Virus record (IMG/VR): IMGVR_UViG_3300042389_000326
Coordinates: 1 to 29,293 of that record
DNA: 29,293 nucleotides
Source of the DNA: a virus
Reading direction: 5' to 3' (one strand)
The number at the start of each line of letters is the position of its first letter. Position 1 is the first letter of the stretch. Made by a program: the position numbers and the translations under genes. The notes below the pieces were generated by a model, which worked only from the letters and a program-made list of their open reading frames with translations, was not told where the DNA came from and did no database searches. This document shows positions 14,918-22,053 of the stretch, one piece after another.

Positions 14918-16069
14918 TTACAGTTTATATACTGTGCCAGTAAATTCAACACCCTGCTCAAGCACCATAGTAACAAGTCCAGGGATAGAGTCCTCACCAG
15001 AACGTAGCTTGTACCAGCCTGAACCGTTATCTAATGTTGACGCCATCACAATGAAGCGTGAGTTGCCACGATCATTAGAACCTAATTCCGTAACACGTAA
15101 ATGGTGGAAGTGGCCGTGAGCCAGAATTGTTGCACCAGCTACCGGCTGCTTACCGAAAGCCTGTTTACGCCACCAGTCAGCCATCATGTCAGGGCGGTTC
15201 ACCTGATGACCATGAGCTAACCCTAAAATGTGGAAACCGTCATCAAAGACATCTAAAGCTAGAGTCTCATCATGTGGCTGTGGTTCGATAAACGTTATAG
15301 GCAGTTCAGTCTCATGCGCGAGGCGTGCCAAAGTTCGCCCAATGTGTACGCCCCAGTCATCAGTAGCTTTACCGACAGTCTGACCGCCTACACGCCACTG
15401 ACAGTGATTAGAACCGATAGAAGCATAAGTAACATCAGGCACAAGGGCAACAAGCTGTTTGAGTGTCTGCCAGGCAAACGTTGTAGCCAAATCAACCTGC
15501 TCCATAATGCTGAGATCGTTACCCTGCAACTGAGCCATGCTAGCCGCGTTGCTAAAGTTCTCAATAGTGTCGCCAGTGTCACAGAAAATAATCTTCTTAG
15601 GCTTCTGTTCCTTCACCAGCTTTACAAGGCGTTGCTGCATCAGTGCAACACGCTCAACTAACGTGTGACTGTTGCCACGATAGTCAACCTTGCCCACTTG
15701 CAAATCAGACCACAACACTACAAGAGCCTTATCAGCAGTATCTTTCAACGGTTTCAGCTTCACATTTTTAAACGCTTGAGACATGAGAACAGGCAAATCA
15801 AGCCCAACCTCACCCTTACGCCTGAAATGGAAACGGTACGAAACCAGCCATTCGCCATCATAACGCTGCCAGCGGCTCGTGCGAACAGGTGGTATCACTT
15901 CGATACCAGTAGGGTCAATACCAGCCTCAATCAAAAACTCATCAAAGTTGTTAGGCTCAGACTTATATCCAGGCGTAGTAGCTACACCTTCCACCCCATC
16001 GAACTCTAAGCCAGGTCGAAACCCACTAGGGGCATCAACCTTAGCAGCCGGTTTTAGATTATCCAGCAT
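14918..16069 (-). CDS. Metallophosphoesterase (calcineurin-like)
   Basis: A 383-aa phosphoesterase. Metal-binding motifs appear in order: LVVLWSDLQVGK (D-x-Q in place of D-x-H), IIFCDTGDTIENF (GD), YASIGSNHCQW (GNH-like), HILGLAHGHQVNR and ILAHGHFHHLRV (GHxH). The first 110 residues are a Pro/Gly-rich lead-in not typical of the family. Related phage proteins are called DNA-repair exonuclease or phosphatase; which one fits cannot be told here. The ATG overlaps the upstream gene by 11 nt. It belongs to the replication operon. Confidence 0.8.
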   Translation of the reverse strand: MLDNLKPAAKVDAPSGFRPGLEFDGVEGVATTPGYKSEPNNFDEFLIEAGIDPTGIEVIPPVRTSRWQRYDGEWLVSYRFHFRRKGEVGLDLPVLMSQAFKNVKLKPLKDTADKALVVLWSDLQVGKVDYRGNSHTLVERVALMQQRLVKLVKEQKPKKIIFCDTGDTIENFSNAASMAQLQGNDLSIMEQVDLATTFAWQTLKQLVALVPDVTYASIGSNHCQWRVGGQTVGKATDDWGVHIGRTLARLAHETELPITFIEPQPHDETLALDVFDDGFHILGLAHGHQVNRPDMMADWWRKQAFGKQPVAGATILAHGHFHHLRVTELGSNDRGNSRFIVMASTLDNGSGWYKLRSGEDSIPGLVTMVLEQGVEFTGTVYKL

Positions 16070-16295
16070 CTAAAAACCTGCAAGTGCAATGATTTAGGCG
16101 ATGACGCTGAATCGCTTTAGGATCAACACCAAGACCACGAGTAGCCAACGCCTTAGCAAGAGTATGACTAGTCCAATTCTCAGTGTCATTAACATATTCC
16201 ATAAACAGAACAGCGTCAGTCTTGCTCAGTTCATCACGGATAGTGCGAATCCTGCAAGAACGAACCGGAACCTCTTTCACCAAATTTTCTAACAT
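16059..16295 (-). CDS. Small HTH DNA-binding protein, 78 aa
   Basis: Residues about 25-70 resemble a helix-turn-helix: LSKTDAVLFMEYVNDTENW, then SHTLAKALATRGLGVDPKA and IQRHRLNHCTCRF. The last part matches phage HTH proteins that end with a basic RHR-x3-C-x-C stretch. It starts at ATG 16295 overlapping the membrane-protein stop (TAATG), with AAAGGATAAC upstream, and overlaps the metallophosphoesterase. Likely DNA-binding, with unknown target. Confidence 0.6.
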   Translation of the reverse strand: MLENLVKEVPVRSCRIRTIRDELSKTDAVLFMEYVNDTENWTSHTLAKALATRGLGVDPKAIQRHRLNHCTCRFLDAG

Positions 16296-16453
16296 TAGTT
16301 ATCCTTTCTAAACAGTTGTACAAGTAAAGCAATACTGAGCAACGCCGCGTAGACGTAACCTGCAACCGCTGTCACAGGTTCAGCCTGACCTGAAAGCAAC
16401 ACCAAAGTTACAATCAGGCCAAGCACCAACACGTTAGCTATACGCTGATTCAT
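16295..16453 (-). CDS. Two-helix membrane protein, 52 aa
   Basis: Membrane segments at about residues 6-21 (ANVLVLGLIVTLVLLS) and 28-47 (AVAGYVYAALLSIALLVQLF) are joined by a short GQAEP loop, with a basic tail RKDN. ATG 16453 overlaps the SSB stop (TAATG), and the stop overlaps the HTH start. No clear ribosome-binding site is visible, so translation depends on coupling. Role unknown. Confidence 0.65.
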   Translation of the reverse strand: MNQRIANVLVLGLIVTLVLLSGQAEPVTAVAGYVYAALLSIALLVQLFRKDN

Positions 16454-16842
16454 TAGAATGGCGCACCATCATCAACTTCAACCCAATCGCTTGGGATGGT
16501 TTCTTTAGTTCCAGGCTGGCGTGCATCATGCTGACCAGACTGCACCTGAGACACTTCAGAAGCCTTAACGATAAGAGCTTTACCCTTACGCCCGTTAGAC
16601 TCCCAATCCTCAGAAGTAAGCGTGCCAGTAACTTCTACACGATCACCTTGACGATACTGGCTAAAGTCAATCTCTACACCATACGCAGCTTTTACTGTGT
16701 AATTTGTTGAGCCAACTTTAACCCACTTTTCCCCATCCTTTTTAGAATGTGGTTCACTGATTTTCATAGCCCATTTAGGGTTAGGTTCAGTGGTTTGGTA
16801 TTTCCAATCAGACACAAATCCGATTACTGTTATCTTCGCCAT
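16453..16842 (-). CDS. ssb: Single-stranded DNA-binding protein
   Basis: A 129-aa OB-fold protein: ITVIGFVSDW, WAMKISEP, QGDRVEVTGTLTSEDWESNG and ALIVKASEVS form the expected strands. A linker (about 100-117) leads to an acidic tail EVDDGAPF, close to the bacterial SSB tip D-D-D-x-P-F that recruits repair and replication proteins. It is shorter than typical host SSB. AAGGAA lies upstream of ATG 16842. Its neighbours (helicase, initiator, annealing protein, exonuclease) fit a replication-recombination role. Confidence 0.85.
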   Translation of the reverse strand: MAKITVIGFVSDWKYQTTEPNPKWAMKISEPHSKKDGEKWVKVGSTNYTVKAAYGVEIDFSQYRQGDRVEVTGTLTSEDWESNGRKGKALIVKASEVSQVQSGQHDARQPGTKETIPSDWVEVDDGAPF

Positions 16843-16854
16843 AGTATGACTTCC

Positions 16855-17001
16855 TTATTTTCTTCCAAGAACAATGTCAGTGATTTCTGCCATTGCCACC
16901 TCAGGGCTAATATCGCCTTGAGAAGATTGACTTGTTATAAACACTATCTTGTTGAGCATGATAAGAAGTGCCTCTATCTTTTCTGCTTCCTCGCTAGTCA
17001 T
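16855..17001 (-). CDS. Small acidic helical protein, 48 aa
   Basis: ATG 17001 has AGAAAGGGAAAC immediately upstream and overlaps the preceding stop (ATGA). The protein has one helical stretch (EEAEKIEALLIMLNKIVFI) followed by a second (PEVAMAEITDIVLG). It ends 12 nt before SSB. No family is recognised; possibly a partner of SSB or helicase. Confidence 0.6.
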   Translation of the reverse strand: MTSEEAEKIEALLIMLNKIVFITSQSSQGDISPEVAMAEITDIVLGRK

Positions 17002-17204
17002 GGTTTCCCTTTCTGTAACGCCTGAACTGCTATCTGTATTTGACGTTCTGTAAAGTCTATATCAGGTGTTGAGACTTTTCTAGTATTGATTTTCTTGAGT
17101 GTTTTACGTTTCGCCTTCTGTGGTGTCAGCGTAAACCGTTCAGCCTCAAGCCGCTTCAACTGATGCTTATTGCGTTTACGGTTAAAAAACTTTTCAGCAT
17201 CCAT
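16998..17204 (-). CDS. Small basic protein, 68 aa
   Basis: A Lys/Arg-rich protein (FFNRKRNKHQLKRLEAERF, KAKRKTLKKINTRK) with a C-terminal helix (FTERQIQIAVQALQKG). ATG 17204 comes 5 nt after the helicase stop; a TTG at 17237 inside the helicase gene was not used. The basic half suggests nucleic-acid binding. No family recognised. Confidence 0.6.
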   Translation of the reverse strand: MDAEKFFNRKRNKHQLKRLEAERFTLTPQKAKRKTLKKINTRKVSTPDIDFTERQIQIAVQALQKGKP

Positions 17205-17209
17205 CAGGT

Positions 17210-18382
17210 TTACAATTCTGTTGGAGTCCACGGCCAATCACCACCCCTACGCATAAACCGAGGCCAAGCACGCTGATCCCTGTCACCACGCCAACGCACA
17301 ACATCAAACGATGTAGGGTCAAGCTTAGACTGCCTAATCCCCATACCAAACTCTGGCCACCCCATCAATGCGGCAGAACCTCTAGGGCGCATTTCGCGTT
17401 CACCACCGCTACCTAGCGCGTGACCGGCGTGAGCTTCCATCACAAGAGCAACACCCCTATCACGCAAAGTATCAAGAGCAGACAACAAAGGTGCAGCATC
17501 ATCATCATTGTTTATAGCTCGAGGCGTCAACCGATACAACGGGCCAACAAACAGTACGTCAGGGTTATGTTCATCAATCAGCCTATGCACCTGCCCAAGA
17601 TGAGCGTCACGAGTCAAATCAATACGTGGCGAACACGCTAGGCGCACTGTAAGCCGTGGATCAACAGTGCCAACCCGTGAAGCTTTATCAGCCATAGACC
17701 TTGTAGCTCTCCGCCACTGCTGTTCAGTATTCTCAGCATCAACAATCAAACACTTCACCGGCTCAATCTTTTCAAACGTTGTCGGATGTATACCGGCAGC
17801 AGACAACACGGCAAGCTGACGTACAAACGTAGATTTACCTGCACCCTCAGTACCCGTCAACACGAAACGGTCTTTACGTTCCAGAAGTCCAGGAATACAC
17901 CAATCGTAATCGTCTACACCCTCAAGGATTTCAATCAGTGCTTTAGCCTGTAAATCTTTACCAGTAGCACCACGCTGAACCTCACGCAAACTGTTGATAG
18001 TATTTGCGATTACCTCACCAGGCTGTTCACCACTAGTAGCACCGTCAAGAATGTTCCTGCCTGCATCAACAAGGGCGCGGCGCAAAGAATCATCACGCAC
18101 CTGCTTGGCATATGAAGCTACTGAATGTGCGTGAGGCACGGTGTCAATCATCTTCCACAAGTCAGCCGCCGTAAGACGTTTCACACCCCACGCCGTCATG
18201 TTACCTGACACGGTTAATGGGTCAATAGGTTCACCTGTGGTGCGCATACGAATCATGCCCTGCCACAAAACCTCAAGTTCAGGGTCAAGAAAATCGTTAG
18301 ACGATATTTCCGCCATCGCAAAAGGCAACACAGACGAATCAAGCAACACTGAACCGATAACGGCCTTCTCTACATCGCTCAT
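17210..18382 (-). CDS. DnaB-like replicative helicase / RecA-fold ATPase
   Basis: A 390-aa helicase. Residues 1 to about 105 are a DnaB N-terminal domain (MSDVEKAVIGSVLLDSSVLP at the start). The RecA-like motor has Walker A GTEGAGKST (177-185), CLIVDAENTE (211-220), Walker B PDVLFVGPLYRL (274-285), VMEAHAG (314-320) and a RGSAALMGWPEFGMGIR segment typical of RepA/DnaB-type phage ATPases. ATG 18382 overlaps the initiator stop (ATGA). It is shorter than host DnaB (about 450 aa) and more like RepA-type ATPases, so translocation along DNA is inferred. Partner: the initiator/loader directly upstream. Confidence 0.85.
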   Translation of the reverse strand: MSDVEKAVIGSVLLDSSVLPFAMAEISSNDFLDPELEVLWQGMIRMRTTGEPIDPLTVSGNMTAWGVKRLTAADLWKMIDTVPHAHSVASYAKQVRDDSLRRALVDAGRNILDGATSGEQPGEVIANTINSLREVQRGATGKDLQAKALIEILEGVDDYDWCIPGLLERKDRFVLTGTEGAGKSTFVRQLAVLSAAGIHPTTFEKIEPVKCLIVDAENTEQQWRRATRSMADKASRVGTVDPRLTVRLACSPRIDLTRDAHLGQVHRLIDEHNPDVLFVGPLYRLTPRAINNDDDAAPLLSALDTLRDRGVALVMEAHAGHALGSGGEREMRPRGSAALMGWPEFGMGIRQSKLDPTSFDVVRWRGDRDQRAWPRFMRRGGDWPWTPTEL

Positions 18383-19122
18383 ACTGAAACGCTTTCCTGT
18401 GGATACATCCACCAATCAGGATCAATATCCGGTTTAGCCGGTACAAGGTCATCAAGCCAACGTTCACCATTAAGCCAAGTAGCAGCATGAGGCACAAACT
18501 TTACATCAGGTCTAGCAGGGCTGGACACATAAGCCCTAACCTTTTCCAACAATTCAGGTTCACTAATCTGCTTCAAAGCCTTCTCATAAGCCTTTACAGC
18601 ATTAGCCTTACCCTCTTTGCGTGGCCAAATACCCCAAAATTCATCAAAAGCCATCGCCTTTGGTGATGAAGTGTTTTTATGGGGTTCGGGTTCGGGTTCG
18701 GGGTTCGGGTTTTGTTCAGATTCTGTTCGATTCTGTTCAACAGGTGTTCGATTCTGTTCAGACTTTGCTCGTCTAGCCTCACCAGATTTGATACCAGCAG
18801 CAACCTTTTTAGCGTGCTTTTCAGCATTTCTAGCTTCTAACTGTTCCCTAGTTGGCTGATAGTCAGACCAATCATGAAAATGAATTCCATCGCGTTCTTC
18901 ATCGTGATCCCATAAACCATTAGCAACAAGTTCGCCTACAACCTCAGCATCAAAATCCCATAAATCCATTACTGCATATGGAACAAAACCATCAGTCATT
19001 TTGTCTGCTGACCAAGTTCCTGCAAGTAACCAAGCACCAGCAGCCTGAACCTGATAATGGCGAGGAATCATTAAAAACTTTGTTGACGTATAAAAACCGT
19101 CATCTACTTTAAACCATGCCAT
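18379..19122 (-). CDS. Replication initiator / helicase loader
   Basis: A 247-aa protein with two folded parts. Residues 1-100 (MAWFKVDDGFYTSTKFLMI, then AAGAWLLAGTWSADKMTDG) match the N-terminus of actinophage replication initiators. Residues about 158-230 (FDEFWGIWPRKEGKANAVKA, then FVPHAATWLNGERW) match phage replisome-organiser C-termini. Between them is a low-complexity linker rich in QNRTxxEQNRT and PEPEPEP, encoded by short tandem DNA repeats (18681-18762) that may form the origin. It is coupled to its neighbours (TAATG before, ATGA after). Confidence 0.8.
   Translation of the reverse strand: MAWFKVDDGFYTSTKFLMIPRHYQVQAAGAWLLAGTWSADKMTDGFVPYAVMDLWDFDAEVVGELVANGLWDHDEERDGIHFHDWSDYQPTREQLEARNAEKHAKKVAAGIKSGEARRAKSEQNRTPVEQNRTESEQNPNPEPEPEPHKNTSSPKAMAFDEFWGIWPRKEGKANAVKAYEKALKQISEPELLEKVRAYVSSPARPDVKFVPHAATWLNGERWLDDLVPAKPDIDPDWWMYPQESVSV
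18681..18762. repeat. Iteron-like tandem repeats inside the initiator gene (candidate origin)
   Basis: On the minus strand CAGAATCGAACA occurs twice, with a related GAACAGAATCTGAACA next to it, followed by four CGAACC-type units. They encode the QNRT and PEPE linker. Phage origins commonly lie as repeats within the initiator gene (as in lambda O), so this is a candidate origin. Simple protein low complexity is the alternative. Confidence 0.5.
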
Positions 19123-19364
19123 TAGCGTTGTACCTGCTTCATGAGCCGGTTAAAACGCTGCCGTGAATAACCCAAAGCAAACATCATCTCAGACTCAGAA
19201 CACCCATACTCAAGGGCAAGGTCAAGATAATGGTGCATGGTTTTTAGTTCGCGTAGAGAGGCATCATAGTCGTTTTGTGCTTCCGCAAACTTACGGGCAG
19301 AAATCCCCAGATATTGTAGCGCAATGTCGCGCTTTTCCCTAGATGTTGGTATTGTAGTATTCAT
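19122..19364 (-). CDS. Putative HTH protein, 80 aa
   Basis: An N-terminal helix (REKRDIALQYLGISARKFAE) and long middle helix lead to a C-terminal HTH-like segment: LALEYGCSESEMMFALGYSR then QRFNRLMKQVQR. Charged and soluble. ATG 19364 lies just after a GATG-loop-CATC hairpin, and the stop overlaps the initiator start (TAATG). Likely binds DNA; could assist the initiator or regulate the unit. No named family. Confidence 0.6.
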   Translation of the reverse strand: MNTTIPTSREKRDIALQYLGISARKFAEAQNDYDASLRELKTMHHYLDLALEYGCSESEMMFALGYSRQRFNRLMKQVQR

Positions 19365-19398
19365 GGCATTGCCTTCCTGTTTAAGGTAATTTGCTTAG

Positions 19399-19430
19399 GC
19401 CCTTGTGGATGTGTTGAGCATCCCAGGGGC
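19399..19430. other. RNA/DNA hairpin in leader of HTH gene
   Basis: GGATG (19407-19411) pairs with CATCC (19419-19423) around the loop TGTTGAG, with outer GCCC (19399-19402)/GGGC (19427-19430). A similar hairpin lies at 20949-20978. A T-rich run follows only on the plus strand, where no gene precedes it, so an ordinary terminator for minus-strand transcripts is doubtful. Confidence 0.45.
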
Positions 19431-19450
19431 TGTTTTATTTATTGTAGCAC

Positions 19451-19882
19451 TCAATCGAGTAAATCCCCGTAAACGTCTTCAAGAATCGCCTGAGCCGTAT
19501 TCTCACTAATAGGCACACGGTCAACATCCGTTAGTAAAAACCAGCCATCACAATACTTCACAGGTATACGGGATAGTTTGTGGCGATCAGCAACCCAGCG
19601 TGGCACAGCCCAACCCAGTTCCACACATCGTTTAGCAAAATCAGCATCAGCAGTCTGCAACACATTGTGCCCACTACACATGGTGACAAGGGCTTCAGGG
19701 GCATCACCCAAAGCTGAACCGCCCATACCCTTAGTGCGCCGATGCTGCACAGTCAGACCGCCCACACACGGCCATTTGACAGCCTCAAACAAACCATCAG
19801 CCACACACAAGTGACCATCACGTTTAAACACTTCAGGGCGCGACTTATCTACTTGACGGCGTGACCGCTTACCAATACTCAT
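19451..19882 (-). CDS. HNH-type nuclease, 143 aa
   Basis: The core EVFKRDGHLCV, PCVGGLTVQHRRTKGMGGSA and EALVTMCSGHNVLQ matches the actinophage HNH variant in which H-R-x2-G-M-G-G replaces the classic DH. ATG 19882 overlaps the RHH gene stop (ATGA). The C-terminal third (WVADRHKLSRIPVKYCDGWF) resembles proteins that couple HNH with a wing-like extension. It probably nicks DNA in replication or recombination. It is embedded in the coupled operon, unlike the free-standing HNH at 20333. Confidence 0.75.
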   Translation of the reverse strand: MSIGKRSRRQVDKSRPEVFKRDGHLCVADGLFEAVKWPCVGGLTVQHRRTKGMGGSALGDAPEALVTMCSGHNVLQTADADFAKRCVELGWAVPRWVADRHKLSRIPVKYCDGWFLLTDVDRVPISENTAQAILEDVYGDLLD

Positions 19883-20016
19883 GACTCGTTCACAAACTCT
19901 ATAAGAGCTGTAACAATAACAGCAGTCAACGGGATACCCTCAGCCTCAGCCTTGAGTAAAGCCGGTTGCCAAATCTCATCAGCAACACGCACAGAACGCA
20001 ACGGTGTATTAGCCAT
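19879..20016 (-). CDS. Ribbon-helix-helix regulator, 45 aa
   Basis: The 45-aa protein reads as an RHH (Arc/CopG-like) domain: strand PLRSVRVADEIW, helix QPALLKAEAEGI, then PLTAVIVTALIEFVN. RHH dimers bind short inverted repeats. ATG 20016 overlaps the preceding stop (TAATG), and its stop overlaps the HNH gene. It is the second gene after the promoter at 20303-20330, which carries TGTA-TG-TACA, making it a candidate autoregulator. Confidence 0.7.
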   Translation of the reverse strand: MANTPLRSVRVADEIWQPALLKAEAEGIPLTAVIVTALIEFVNES

Positions 20017-20258
20017 TATGCTGCCACCTCAACCCAATGCCAATCAAAAGCACCACGAAACTCATCATTCACACGCAACCACTGCAAATGAGGATACTCG
20101 TTAATACTGTGAACAATGTACTGCAACATAGTGGGCGAAAGCTTCACCCCTGCAAGTTGTGTATCAATCACCAGGTCAAACAGATCGTCAGCATTGTCAA
20201 AGTCAACTTCTGCATCTAGTTCTTCTAGTTCAATAGCGATAGTTTTCATGATTCCCAT
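20016..20258 (-). CDS. Acidic hypothetical protein, 80 aa
   Basis: First gene of the second early unit. ATG 20258 has AGAAAGGGAAAC 4 nt upstream; a second ATG nine bases later is possible. Strongly acidic N-terminus (ELEELDAEVDFDNADDLFDL), then a helical and Trp-rich C-terminus (PHLQWLRVNDEFRGAFDWHW). No family recognised. It is coupled to the RHH gene (TAATG). An acidic partner next to a small basic-type regulator could be an inhibitor or a DNA mimic, but this is speculation. Confidence 0.65.
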   Translation of the reverse strand: MGIMKTIAIELEELDAEVDFDNADDLFDLVIDTQLAGVKLSPTMLQYIVHSINEYPHLQWLRVNDEFRGAFDWHWVEVAA

Positions 20259-20302
20259 GATGTTTCCCTTTCTTTGTGAGGTTCCCCTCTTGGTTTATAA
20301 CC

Positions 20303-20330
20303 AATATACACCTGTACATACACAAGTCAA
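20303..20330 (-). promoter_or_regulatory. Promoter with inverted repeat, second early unit (copy 2)
   Basis: Minus strand: TTGACT (20330-20325), 16-nt spacer, TATATT (20308-20303). The spacer contains TGTA-TG-TACA (20322-20313). It matches the plus-strand promoter at 23240-23267 at 22 of 28 positions, including 17 of the first 19. Transcription would start about 40 nt before ATG 20258. Confidence 0.7.
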
Positions 20331-20332
20331 GT

Positions 20333-20926
20333 TTATTTAGAAACTTTTTTTAAATAGATTCTAAACTCAATCCAAAGTTTATTGTTCTTAGAATAATTAC
20401 AAGTAGCACATAAAGGCTGAAGATTACCCTCACTGTTATTGCCACCCCTAGAAATAGGAACAACATGATCAATGTGAATATTTTTAGTAGAACCACAAGC
20501 ATTACAAGGCTGACTCTTTAACTTGCGCAAATACTTTTCAGTAATAACAAAATCTTGAGTACCTGCAAGCCAAACACGTCTACGCATGTTATATTCAGCT
20601 ATTTTTAACGGATTAGTTTTTTGCCAATTCTTTTGATAATTCTTTTTATAATCCGGATTTTTAAGCTGCCATCTTTTGCTGTTGACTCTTACCTTGTCAG
20701 GATTATTCTTTTGCCACTTTTGTTTTTCAGCTGCAATATATTCAGGATTAGCCAAACGCCAATTTTTATTTCTTTTTAAAATTACGTCTTTATTGTTGTC
20801 ATAATTTTTTTTATTAACAGCAGCCTGACAACTCCGGCACTCTGATCTATAACCATCTTTCATAGATGTTTTTACGTTAAACAAATCAAATGGTTTTAGC
20901 TCTTTACATTTGCTACACTGTTTCAC
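20333..20926 (-). CDS. Free-standing HNH homing-type endonuclease with WxxNP repeats
   Basis: A 197-aa protein. A zinc ribbon (C4, C7, C30, C33) is followed by a basic repeat region (about 45-115) with units such as NWRLANPEYIAAEKQKW and KRWQLKNPDYKKNYQKNW. The HNH core has C141/C144, DH at 153-154 (IHIDHVVPISRGG), and C173/C176. The repeats resemble DNA-reading arms of phage homing endonucleases. It is visibly AT-richer and more Lys/Asn-rich than its neighbours, starts at GTG with its own AGGAG site, and ends 2 nt before a promoter. All this suggests later insertion as a mobile gene. Confidence 0.85.
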   Translation of the reverse strand: MKQCSKCKELKPFDLFNVKTSMKDGYRSECRSCQAAVNKKNYDNNKDVILKRNKNWRLANPEYIAAEKQKWQKNNPDKVRVNSKRWQLKNPDYKKNYQKNWQKTNPLKIAEYNMRRRVWLAGTQDFVITEKYLRKLKSQPCNACGSTKNIHIDHVVPISRGGNNSEGNLQPLCATCNYSKNNKLWIEFRIYLKKVSK

Positions 20927-20948
20927 ATCGGACTCCTATTCCGGTCAT

Positions 20949-20978
20949 GCCCCAGGATGTTGATAGCATCGCTGGGGT
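20949..20978. other. Hairpin between WhiB and HNH genes
   Basis: CCCCAG-GATG (20950-20959) pairs with CATC-G-CTGGGG (20967-20977, one bulge) around loop TTGATAG. It resembles the hairpin at 19399-19430 (GATG...CATC, similar loop). No T-run follows on the minus strand. It could be a processing site or attenuator marking the edge of the inserted HNH gene. Confidence 0.5.
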
Positions 20979-20987
20979 ACTTCCATT

Positions 20988-21221
20988 TTAGCGTCTTTTT
21001 GCTTTACGTTTCAGGAGCTTTCTTTCAGAGCTGGTCAATCCACCCCATATGCCTAAATCTTCGTTATTAGCCAACGCATACGCCAAACACTCATCAATCA
21101 CAGGGCACTTCTTACAAATCCGGCGAGCCTCAGCGTTCACCTCATGCAACGAGCCTTCAGGAAACCACAGGTCAGGTGACGATTGCGCACACAGGGCTTC
21201 ACGCATCCACAACCTATCCAT
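20988..21221 (-). CDS. whiB: WhiB-family iron-sulfur transcription factor
   Basis: A 77-aa WhiB protein. Four cluster cysteines are present: C11, and C36-KK-C39-PVIDE-C45. The GIWGG turn is at 57-61, followed by the basic DNA-binding tail (RKLLKRKAKRR). WhiB proteins bind host sigma factor and DNA; phage versions can block host regulators or alter promoter choice. It may switch early to late transcription, which would fit the weak -10 boxes before late genes. ATG 21221 overlaps the upstream stop (TAATG). This is the clearest host indicator: WhiB is restricted to Actinobacteria and their phages. Confidence 0.93.
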   Translation of the reverse strand: MDRLWMREALCAQSSPDLWFPEGSLHEVNAEARRICKKCPVIDECLAYALANNEDLGIWGGLTSSERKLLKRKAKRR

Positions 21222-21544
21222 TACGCACCCTCAAGCTGAATGCTTTTCAGTGTCGCCATCAGGCGCATCTGCTGCAACTCCAAACCCTTAGCCTTAGCCC
21301 TAGCCCTGTTATAAGAAGCACGAGCAATCACAGCACCGTCACGCGCCTCAATCGCACGCTCACGAGCAATAGCCTTACGATCTTCGATATTCCCTTCAGC
21401 CGTCAGGTATGCCTTATCCATTACAGACTGTGCTTGCAGTTCAGCACGTTCAGCCTCAACCTCAAGAGTCTGAATGGCATCGGCAGCCTTGTAAAGCTCA
21501 CGCCCAACCTGAGTCAGCTCAAACCGTATTTCTTCAGGTGTCAT
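21221..21544 (-). CDS. Helical coiled-coil protein, 107 aa
   Basis: Almost wholly alpha-helical, Ala/Glu/Arg/Gln-rich (AADAIQTLEVEAERAELQAQ and ARERAIEARDGAVIARASY), so a long coiled-coil is likely. ATG 21544 overlaps the annealing-protein stop (ATGA), with AAAGGTGAGC upstream, and the stop overlaps WhiB. No family recognised. Context suggests a partner in recombination. Confidence 0.65.
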   Translation of the reverse strand: MTPEEIRFELTQVGRELYKAADAIQTLEVEAERAELQAQSVMDKAYLTAEGNIEDRKAIARERAIEARDGAVIARASYNRARAKAKGLELQQMRLMATLKSIQLEGA

Positions 21545-22053
21545 GCCAGCTCACCTTTACGCTTAGTCACAACATCCTGCACAGTCTTAGAGTATCCACC
21601 AGCAACAGCATCAGCCCAGAGTGACTTTAGTTCATCAAGGGTAGTAGCAGACTCCACAAGGGCAACGAAATCATCCGGTACAGGCACAGCAGCCTTCTGA
21701 GGTGACTTACCCCGCGCCACCTTCTCCATCTCCTCACGAGAAGGGCCAACACCACCCAAAGCCCACCTAAGCGCACGACCCAACGCTGACGTATTAGCAT
21801 TCTCTAAAGCACTGGTCTTATTAGCCATACCAACACCATCAACCTCAAACGCCCACTCAGTAGCCTTAGGCAAACTTAAAGCCTGATCACCAGCATTCAA
21901 ATACACACGAGCCTCAACCACCCAAGTAGCCTGAGCGCGGTCATTCTCTGTAGTGTGATTAATAATCTCACAACGTAAATCAGGATACTGCTCTAAAGCC
22001 CTAGCGTGACGTTGCTCAACAGTCTCATAATTTTCTAAATTGAAATTTGCCAT
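21541..22053 (-). CDS. Putative single-strand annealing protein (ERF/Sak-like)
   Basis: A 170-aa protein. The segment TSALENANTSALGRALRWAL (80-99) resembles the E-T-S-A-x-G-R-A-L motif of ERF/Rad52-like phage recombinases, preceded by strands with WVVEARVYL and a Gly-rich turn. A helical C-terminal domain (SATTLDELKSLWADAVAGG) is common in these proteins. Together with the exonuclease two genes upstream it forms a Red-like pair for annealing and end repair. ATG 22053 has AGAAAGGGAAAC upstream, inside the preceding small gene. The exact recombinase family cannot be set by eye. Confidence 0.65.
   Translation of the reverse strand: MANFNLENYETVEQRHARALEQYPDLRCEIINHTTENDRAQATWVVEARVYLNAGDQALSLPKATEWAFEVDGVGMANKTSALENANTSALGRALRWALGGVGPSREEMEKVARGKSPQKAAVPVPDDFVALVESATTLDELKSLWADAVAGGYSKTVQDVVTKRKGELA

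Noticed and set aside
16927-16950. TTGACTTG promoter-like string on the plus strand
   Set aside because: It is within a minus-strand coding region, has no inverted repeat and leads to no plus-strand gene.
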